In this document: in pieces, positions 55,453 to 64,000 of the stretch
Layout of the letters: every line of letters starts with the position of its first letter
Numbering within the stretch: position 1 is the first letter of the stretch
From: Limnomonas spitsbergensis
Taxonomy: Eukaryota; Chlorophyta; Chlorophyceae; Chlamydomonadales
Reading direction: 5' to 3'
Assembly (NCBI GenBank): GCA_037349105.1
Contig: JAYJMM010000118.1
Span: 930,001-994,000 of the forward strand
DNA length: 64,000 nucleotides
Made by a program: the position numbers and the translations under genes
The notes under the pieces: model-generated
Seen by the model: only the letters and a program-made list of their open reading frames with translations
Told to the model about the DNA's origin: nothing
Database searches by the model: none

Positions 55453-58400
55453 TCAGTCACGCGACTCCCCCGAAGAAGTGCGCCTCCGCTTATGAGATGT
55501 TCTGGTCGTATACAGGACATCCTCGCACGCCAGCTCCAAGTGGCTGCGCGGTAGCATGGACTGCTTGCCCCTCATCTCTGTCAGCGCCTCAGCAGCTTTC
55601 TTCTTGCGGCGCATCAGGCGGTGAAGCTCTTGCTGCTGTTCCGGTGTGCGGTATTGCGTGCCACCGTCAAACAGCAGCATGGACACTAGCTCCTTGACCC
55701 CAGGCTGCAACAGTGCTGAGCTTCTGGTCACACCCTGGGGCGAGGTGCTGAGGGGGAACGCAAGGCGCTGTGGAGTTGACCGCTGATCACCCTCAGCTGC
55801 CAGCTGGGCATAGGCCAGGCTGGTGATTAGCAGCGGGGCAGCAGCTGAGCTTTGATCAGAAGAGGAAGGCCAGCCCTTTGTTCCCCAGCGCAGCTCTAGC
55901 AGTGCATCTGCCTCCCTCTCTGACACCAGCAGCACTGTCCTGTCAGGGAACAGGAGCAGAGCCTTGACTGGGCGGAGGTACTCCTTTTGAACTGCGGCCC
56001 CGTCAGCCGCTGTGCGTATGTAGTTTGCTGTGCAGAACAGCTGCGGGGCCCAGTCCATGTGGCGTAGCGTGTCCGTCTGCATTGAAGCGAGCTGCTCTGA
56101 CAGTAGAGTCGGCCTTGCCTGCGAGTCCATGTCCTGGAGCGACCCTGCATCCAAGACTGTGTTGAAAAGCCAGTCTGTCTCCATGGCTGGCTTCATACGT
56201 GGCACTTCCTGCTCCACCTCCTGCGCCTGCTCTTCCTCATGCTCAAGCTCGCGTTCACACTCTTCCTCCAAGGCCGTGCCCACAACCACCTCATGGCCGC
56301 TGCCCATCACCTGAGCGCGTGAGACGATACCCGCCACCACCTGCATCCTCCTGACTGCCGTATCACTGCCATCCAGAGCCTCCTTGATTTTTGCATGACC
56401 GGACATATTCTTGACAAGGTAGGGCACCGGCTGGCTGCTTCTGCCTGCGCCATACAGTTCCTGCAACTCTAGAACCTCGTTTTCCATCACCGCTTCGGGC
56501 CGCTCAAAAGTAGCGGCAAAGGACAGGCCTTGCTTGGACCAATCCATCACGCCATTCTGTGTTGCCTGGACGGTATTGTCTCTCACCCACTGCAGCACGT
56601 GCACGGATGTAGGTACCTCCTCGGGTCCCATGCTGCTGTTGCTGCGGATCTTTGCTGTGACGTCAGCTGTGGCCACAAAGTGCAGCTTCTGTCCGCGTCC
56701 CAGCATGCGCAACCTGCCTGCTGCCTGCATCATCTTGTCCTTGCAGATGGCAGGCCCCAGCGTCAGCAGCCCGACTGCTGAGGGGCACAGCTGCAGGTCC
56801 GCACCGCGACAGCGCGCATCATCATAGATGACGAAGGCATGGCTGTCAGCCACTGGAGAAGCGTGGCGGGGCAGGCAGCGGCCTCCTGCCTCGAGCACCA
56901 TCCACGTCCTCTGAGTCTCATCAAAGAAACCGACACCGCGGTGCCTGCTGGAATCCAGATGCTTCAGAAGGTACTCGGCAGCATGCCTGGGATGGTCAAG
57001 CCGAAGTGTGCAGAAACAAGCTTTCAGGAAAATCATACCTCAGGGTATGAGGACAAACACATGATTGCAGATATTGTTCCAAGCGATACTTGTGGGCAGT
57101 GGGGGCATGTAAGATGATTATAGTTGCTATGTGAAACATAACTGGGCTGGGCCTCTTGGGGCAGTTTTAAATCTGCAATGGTTCTCTAGATCAATAAGTG
57201 TTTTGAGCCCGCGCATTGTACAATCTTGCATTTCGTCAGTCACTTTTATACACCTGCAGGGCAGTCAATGCAGGTGGCATGTTTGGACACAGCAGATCCC
57301 ATTCTTATGTCCCTTTTGGCCCCCAATCTGAGGCTGACCCTCCTGCATCCTGTCAACCTCATCCCTGTCTCACTTGTTGCTGGTCCCTGCCAGAAGGGCG
57401 CCGCAGTCCAGGATCGCATCCAGCTTCAGAGCCAAGGCTTCGTCCAAGAGGGCCTCACAGGTGGGCTTGTCACCCTGCATTGGGGCAGAATCAACTGATG
57501 TCTATTTTTTGCAGTATGAACAATGATAGGCTCCAATACCTTGGGCAAAAAGCAGTCACACAGAATATGAATAGCGTCCTGCATCCGCTTGAAGAAGTCC
57601 ATGCTGCTCCATCACTAGAGTTACTACTGCCTCATGGTGTAAGTATCCACTGAAGCACCCATTGGGGAGCTTGGCCATTCACGCTGCCTGCCAATCAATC
57701 CAGATCCCCCAGCTACCCTATCCATGAGACTCCTCCCTATGAACTGCCCACGGCAACACAGGGTGGGTAGTGTCACTGACCTTGAGTGTGCTGTAGCCCT
57801 TTGTATGATCCATCACCACTGCCAGCATCTTCCCGTTGGTCTCCATGAGCGAGGGCTCTTCTGGCTGCAGCTCCTGCCGCACTTGCAGCGGCAGTAGGCG
57901 GTGGTTGTCATTGGTTCCGGAGAACCCGACCACCGCACCGCGTGCATTCTCCGCCAGGTGCCAGCTGCTGGCCGCCAGCCTCTGAGGGTATTGCTGAGTT
58001 TCGGTGGGCAGCACGCAGTAGTTCAGCCAGAAGTCGATGACGGCCATGTTGTGGCTGAAGTAGCGGAACAGCAGCTCCAGCTGCTGGGCATTGCTGGGGT
58101 CCAGCTTGGAGACCATATCCAGGGCATCAGGGTCACCTGCAAGGGGAATCAAGCAGGATGCATGGGAGAGGAGCATCAGGTATTCCACACAAAAGTGGTG
58201 ATCATTCATGCTTCAAATCATATTCGGTGTGCTTGGTTTATCCTTCTGCAACACTGCTGGCTGGACCTGCCACAATCTGAAGCCCTGCTAGACAAGACAG
58301 CAGCCCACTTCCCTAGCCTAATCTCCACCCATGATTGCTTTCCTTAACGGCACAAGACTCCTGAGCACTTCAGCACCATGGAATCAGAACGGCTGAATGT

Positions 58401-61400
58401 GTGTTTCTAATCATGGTTGAAGGTCCTCACACCTGCATCCATCTTGTCAGATGACAGCTTGAACCACTCAGCATAGTGGTGCTCTTTGGCACTTTGGCCA
58501 AACCCCAGCAGCTTCTGGAGCGCCTGTAGCATCTGGTTTGGATTGAGGCCGTCGTGATAGTAGGCCAGGGTGGTCAGCAACAGGGCCACATCCGGCTGTG
58601 CAAACTCGCTGCGCTCTGAGGGGGTGTGGGCGGCACGGAAGGGTACCGCCAGGTTCTTGCGGGCAGTGGCGTTCCTGCAGGCCAAACAATGAGGATGAGA
58701 CCGAAGCTGAGAGGCGCACATGCCTCAGGTAAGTGTGATTGGAAGGCAGCAAGTGGGGGGCACATGGGAGCAGAATAGTCAAGTGTCCCACTCTCCATTC
58801 ACATCTCTGTTCCAAGATTGTCCACAAGATACCTTTACACTTAACAAACATCCATCCCAGTTGGATCTGCACACGTCGGCACCAGGACAAATTGCAAGAA
58901 TCATGCATACCGGTACCCACAAACCGCAGGTATTCATAGGACATGGCACATGCCTTGATATCCTTAAGGCATTTATGCTGGTTCTAATTTGAACATAAAT
59001 GGGCAGGTGCACTGGGAAAATGGCTATGGCTGCATCTGTGACCTTGGGGGAAACGACCTGAGCTTCAGGGTTCATGATTGATAATCCAGGCATGGATACG
59101 TCACCTAGTCTGAATGAACACCTTTTGGAGCCAGCACCGAACACCAGACCCCCCTTGTGAATTCAAATCCATTTAGCTCCAAATGCTCAGCCTGAGTCTG
59201 TGGCACTTTCCGTTTGCCTCTCGCTCTTGTTACCTGTTGACTCCGTACTCCACCAGATGCCTCTTCTGCAGCCCATGCACCAGCAAGCCGCTGCTCAGCA
59301 TCCCCCTGACCGCTAGCACGTGGTCCACCTGATCATCAGTGAGGCCGCCCCGGTCGGGACCCAGCAGCGGGAGTGCGTCCTTGTCGCCCTCCAACATGCA
59401 TCTCGTGATCTTGTCCTGTGAGCAAGAGGAAAGGGACCTCAACTGCCGTCATTGGAATTATTTACTTGGCAATTTGGATGCTGTTACCAGGTACCATTTA
59501 AATGCAGCCACGGGGGCGAGGGGTATCGGCAGCAAGGCCTTTTTCAGTGCATCCTTGCAGGTATTAAGTAGGTTAGTACTCAGCGCAATGTCCAACAAAT
59601 TATTCTTTTCCCGTTTCACATTCAATACAGCCTTGAACTGCTTCACCTTGATAGGGTGGTCTTTCATCCACCTCAACTCGTAGGGCGGGTTGTTCATGAG
59701 TGCAACTGCCAGCTTAGTATGCAGCAGAAGCAAGGCCGCATCCAGCGACTGTCCGGGTAGTAGACGCAGGCCACAGAAAGAGCCAGGGCGCCTGCAGACA
59801 TAAATCCAGCGTTAGATTCTGTAGACCGCGAAGCCAGGACAAAACCTGCTGCTTCACTATCCAATAGACAGACAAACGCTATCTAGAGTCTTTTAGCCGA
59901 TAGTGCTTTCAATATAAATCAGGGTATAAATAATCTTCGGTCCCAAATCATTGAGGCGTATGAGATTTGAGATCAGAGCCCATGAGCTGACTGAGTCACA
60001 AACTGTTTTGGGAGGCGGGCCAAGGTGTATGCATCCAATGCTGGAGGTGCAAGCGTGAGTGGTGAGACCATCCTGAGGGGCTTACTGGGATGTTCCTGTG
60101 TGGAAAGCATGGATTGATTCATCCCATGTCTACCTGTAAATGTCGCGGTATAAATGTATGATACCTCACCTGCTTTGCGATGATGTCCATAAGGCCTTGT
60201 CAAGCCAGGTCTCTGCGTCGTCTGAAACCAGATGCAGCAGCGCCTGAACTGCTGAGGCCCTCTGGCGGAAGGCAGGCAGGCTGGAAGCAGATCCACACGC
60301 ATACACAAGCTGGAACCTGATGCAGGGGCAATGGTGGGGTGAAGGGCAGGTGAGGTGGATGACAAGACACTGGGAGGGGGAGGAGGGCTTGGGCTGCAGG
60401 CTTTCAGTGGCGCATTGTCTCTCTGATGGTCCAGCACATAATGGCAAGTCTATCCAAAACGTAGCACGTTGCTCCGGGCACATAACCACACACCCTAACC
60501 TGGCATACCAATGTGAGCCTGCCCTACAGACTTCATACTAAGAACGAGCCTCCCTCTGTTTCAACCCTGCCTCCACACTTTGATCGGTGCGTCTGTACAT
60601 GTATGGTGCCGTGTTAATCCACACAATAATCAGATTGCTGTCCCTCCTCTACCGTACCGATAAATTTAAGTACTCCTCAATCATGACATGGGAGCTGTAC
60701 ACATGAAGATACAAGCATATGCAAGGCAGACAGCAGTAAATGCTAGCTTGCTGTAGGCCTGGTGTGTGACTGCCTTTGACTTTGACCTAAACCTTCAAAT
60801 ATGAAAGGGTTCAACACATTTATGCCCAAACTTCCCCTCACCTGTGGTGCAGCAGCTCATCGCTCTCATCTAGCAGGTCCTGATAGGGCAGGGCAGCAAG
60901 CCCGTCCAGTGCAGAGCACACATCCGACTCCCCCTTGGCCCTCATCTCGTGCCATTTGAGATGCAGGGATGCCCGCTGCTCTGGAGCCACCAGCAAGATA
61001 CCGCCAGCCTGGAAGGTATGGGTGCATTTGAATTCTTCCTCATGGTACGAATCTGCAAATCAATTCATTGCTTCCCTGGAGGCCCTGGATTGCTTCCCTG
61101 AGTCAGCATTTATCAATCATGTGAGTATGGGAGCCTTTGTTAGCCCACGGGACCCGTTCAGACAAACATGAACTGGGAAACAGGTTGGGCCATGGAATGG
61201 AGGGTGCAGCAAGCTGAGGAGACATCTCCCCCGCTCCTAGTCCTGCTGGGAGAGAGAGATCCCTTTATTACGCTCTTTTATGTGCATGACACAGGAAAAT
61301 CTGACGCTGACAGCGAGCCACACAATACCAGGCAGGCTGTTTGCCTGTCAGCGGGAATCAAAGCCAGCATCGATGATCCCTGTCAGCCTTGGCAATGGCA

Positions 61401-64000
61401 AACTTACGCCCTGCCCTTAGTTGGGCCTTTCTTGCTGCCACGTACATTTAGGAGTCAGTCAATGAATGCTCAGCTAGGTCAACGTGTAAGAAATACGGGC
61501 AGGCTTGTTCCTCACAAAGTGGTGTCAGGTCCCTAGTTTGCTGCTACTGGCACAGCAGGTGATCATGATGCATAGCCTCCCAATCGCCTCCCCTAGTGAC
61601 GCACCTGCTGACAGTACTGGAGGCAAGCCTTCATGGCCTTGGCCCCCTGCTCTGAAATTTCCACACCACGATGGAATGGCAGCGTGAAGATCTTGCGCCC
61701 CAAGACACTGGCGCACATGAAGCGCTGCAGGTAGCCATGCGCCTCATCCAGGAGGGAGGACAGCAGGTGCAGACGGACCTGAAGGAGGCAAAGGGGTGAT
61801 GCAAGGCAGCATCGGACAAGCAGGAGTCAGACAGACAGTTTCGCTCCCTCTGCTTGCATTGGTGAGAGAGTGATAAGGGAGTCTGGCCGATAGGATAGCT
61901 TCCTCTGGATTATCTGGTAAGGGGGACGCTATACTTGTTCAAAAACATAGCGGCTTCTTTCATGTTTACTGCCTAACATTCAATGATGCAAGACAAAGCT
62001 AGTAGCTGAAATATGATGATGCATTTCAGGATGGTGAGTTAAGCATAAACAAGTGCAATGGCTTGTTTCTATTACAGCTCTCGTCCCAGTCCCCAGAGGC
62101 GGTAAACAGCCGAACTGTGAGAGCACTTCAGATTCGATTTCATACTTCAAATGAGATTCTGGCACATTTAACGCACGCACCACTTGCTCTCTGTGCCTCG
62201 TCCAGTAGAGGACCAGCATGGGCATGATGACGCGCGTCTTCCCCTCGCCCATGTTGAGCTGGTCGATGGTCCCGGGGCTGGAGATGAGGTGCTTGGCGAT
62301 CCAGTGCTGGTTGGGCCGGATCTGCAGCTGCCCCTCAGCTTCCAGCACCAGCCACTCAGGGTACAGCTTGGGATCCCACGTGCGGTGAACCAGCAGCTCC
62401 TACACACAGAGCAATGTAATAGGGTAGTATCGAGGTTCAAGCAAACTTTATCGTAGGGGAGGGTGCTGATCCAAATCAGCCTAGCAGCATGCATAGCCAC
62501 GGAATCTTTGTCTTAACTTCAAGCACCGACATAGGGTCAAGACTGGTCCACATGGCTGACCTTATGTGACTTGCTTGCTCATGCTTTTCGGTTGTTAGGC
62601 CTGCCACGTGATGCCTCACTGGCAGCATGAGTCATGAGGGGGGGGGGACATCCCAACCATCTCACCCTCACAAGCACTGGCTGCATCTCCTCCCCTGCCT
62701 CCAGCAGCATGTGCAGCCTCTCCACCCTATCCTCCAGCACACACAGCTGCAGCCATGTGCTAATCCCGTCCCGCAGACGTCCACACGAAGCGTCGGAGAG
62801 GAACGGGTTGAAGGAGCGCAGGCGATTGTCCGTGTCTTCAGCATAGCAGGCGGCCAGGTCCAGCAGGGTGGGCCAGGGGATGGCCCCGGAGTGCCTCAGC
62901 ATCCGGCAGGCTGTCCCATGGTTGGTCCCGGCAGGTATGAAAGACAGGCTGTGCATGAGGTACGCCTCTGCCTCTGCACGGCGAGCCTGCGTCTGGTCCT
63001 GGGACATGGGAAGGAGGGGGAAGATCAAGTTGCGAGGCTTGCGGCTGAGATGCAGGGAGTTAGATGCAAGGAATTATGTAATGGTAAGCGTTACATTATA
63101 AATGCCCTAACAAGTGCGCCCCCCTGAAATGCTCATCTGCTCTTAGCATCAGCTTCTTAGGAAACAGAGTCACCTTCACATAACGCTAAATGTAGATACC
63201 TCTCTTCCATGCAACGCATGGTAACACCCCACCTGCAAGAGGCGTAATTGGCGCTGCAGCTCATTAGGAGGGTGGGCAAAGGCAGGCTTTGGGGAGCAGC
63301 AGAACACGCCCCAGCTACTGCACAGCTCCTCATCCATCTCCTTCTTGAGCATGAGGTCGGAGTCCTTGCCTGATTGCAGCGGGTAAGGCCTGGGAGCAGC
63401 AGCCGGCGCTGACATGGTCACAGCCTTCATGACCTCCCTCTCTGCCCGCTCCACAAAACAGGCATCGACAGGGCATGCAGGCACCTTGATTGTCCTGCAG
63501 CTGCCTGAGCGGAACCAGCCCGGGGCTGCCCTGGGCACTCGCCGCCGGACGCCTCCCATAGATCTGATCTCCTCAGCGTCTGTGAGCAGCATATGGGGGT
63601 TGCCGCACCAGCCCTGAAACAGCCCAACAGAACTTTTATAGAGGTAGCTGGTACCATCATCAGGGTTCAGTGCGCATGGTCCAGTGCCATTATCAGCTGT
63701 CTGCTGCGGGGCAGCAGGGTGCAGGTGGGCCAACTGTGTGGCACTGAGGTGCAGCTCTCTGACGAGCAGCCTCAGACCTGCTGCCAGGTGTCCACCTAGC
63801 TTCACCACGCTGTCCAGCAAGCTATGCTCCTGGGGTGCAAGAGGTGAGTTGCCCCAGCACTGCCGCAGTAGCTGCATGGCCATCTGGGCTCCAGTCCGCT
63901 GGCTGAGGGGCTCAGGCAGCAGGGTGGAGGTGGCAGCGTAGAGGGCTGCAAGCTGCAGGCGGGCCAGCTTGGAAGAGGCACGCAAGTCACCGAAGCGGGG
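55453..64000 (-). CDS. Giant DUF3638/DUF3645 P-loop protein, copy 2 (5' part outside window)
   Basis: Twelve exons are visible: 63233-64000 (cut by the edge), 62666-62998, 62181-62399, 61605-61778, 60842-61008, 60170-60316, 59488-59791, 59234-59415, 58433-58674, 57781-58136, 57374-57474 and 55453-56986, about 1,509 codons. They match copy 1 exon for exon with the same phases and intact splice sites. The ATPase-like motifs are kept (MGEGKT, LLDESDE, FSGTND, QAAGRLRMLGRGQ). In the exon equivalent to the broken one in copy 1 the frame is open (NTCKDALKKALLPIPLAPVA). The last exon runs six codons longer than copy 1, to SGESRD, because copy 1 has TAG where copy 2 has TCG. The family is of unknown function; SecA/SF2-like ATP-driven action is inferred from motif resemblance only. 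Confidence 0.85.

Larger units (their letters stand above)
51604..64000. repeat. Tandem segmental duplication, unit 2
   Basis: Homologous to 25,081-36,334. The similarity switches on at TGATATG (51,604), inside sequence that corresponds to DUF924 intron 2, and continues to the window edge. One block, 52,352-54,626, has no counterpart in unit 1. Unit length from start to start is about 26.5 kb. Confidence 0.9.

Noticed and set aside
25081..64000. CRISPR array or prokaryotic operon structure
   Set aside because: Repeats are irregular and dispersed, genes have spliceosomal introns, and no cas-like gene is present.

Overview
The window is a piece of a eukaryotic nuclear genome, most likely a green alga. 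Genes are split by many GT-AG introns (with at least two GC-AG introns). One gene is followed by the TGTAA polyadenylation signal typical of chlorophytes. A cilium-associated gene (CFAP157-like) suggests a lineage that makes, or descends from makers of, motile cilia. I assembled every multi-exon model by hand from splice sites, reading phase and protein family patterns; no transcript data were used.

The left third (1-26,300) is ordinary gene space. In order it holds pirin (+, 393-3,920), an EF-hand protein (-, 4,277-7,423), an alpha/beta hydrolase (-, 7,788-12,147), a nuclear-looking HRDC plus Myb/SANT-like protein without a helicase (+, 12,744-15,833), a CFAP157-like coiled-coil protein (-, 16,472-20,065), a broken LINE tail (about 21,750-22,400), a C-rich repeat zone, and a DUF924-family gene (+, 24,320-26,325).

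The right two thirds are dominated by a tandem direct duplication with a unit of about 26.5 kb. Unit 1 starts inside intron 2 of the DUF924 gene (about 25,081). It holds a very large minus-strand gene (27,654 to about 43,492, 19 phase-consistent exons, about 3,135 codons) of the DUF3638/DUF3645 family, a giant P-loop ATPase-like family of unknown role. A repeat-rich spacer (43,500-51,600) follows. Unit 2 starts at about 51,604 with a decayed DUF924 fragment and continues into a second copy of the giant gene that runs off the right edge. Copy 1 of the giant gene carries an in-frame TGA (31,735-31,737) next to a small insertion that copy 2 lacks. Copy 2 is open in all twelve exons visible here and may be the working copy.

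The spacer and the 2.3 kb stretch unique to unit 2 are mobile-element territory. They contain an 814 bp non-autonomous DNA transposon with TA target duplication and an array of CGCGCA motifs, a dispersed family of about 57 bp GGCGCC-box repeats in both orientations, a second LINE tail, a 32-base C tract, a perfect 56 bp palindrome, a tandem array of about 103 bp units, and two orphan gene fragments.
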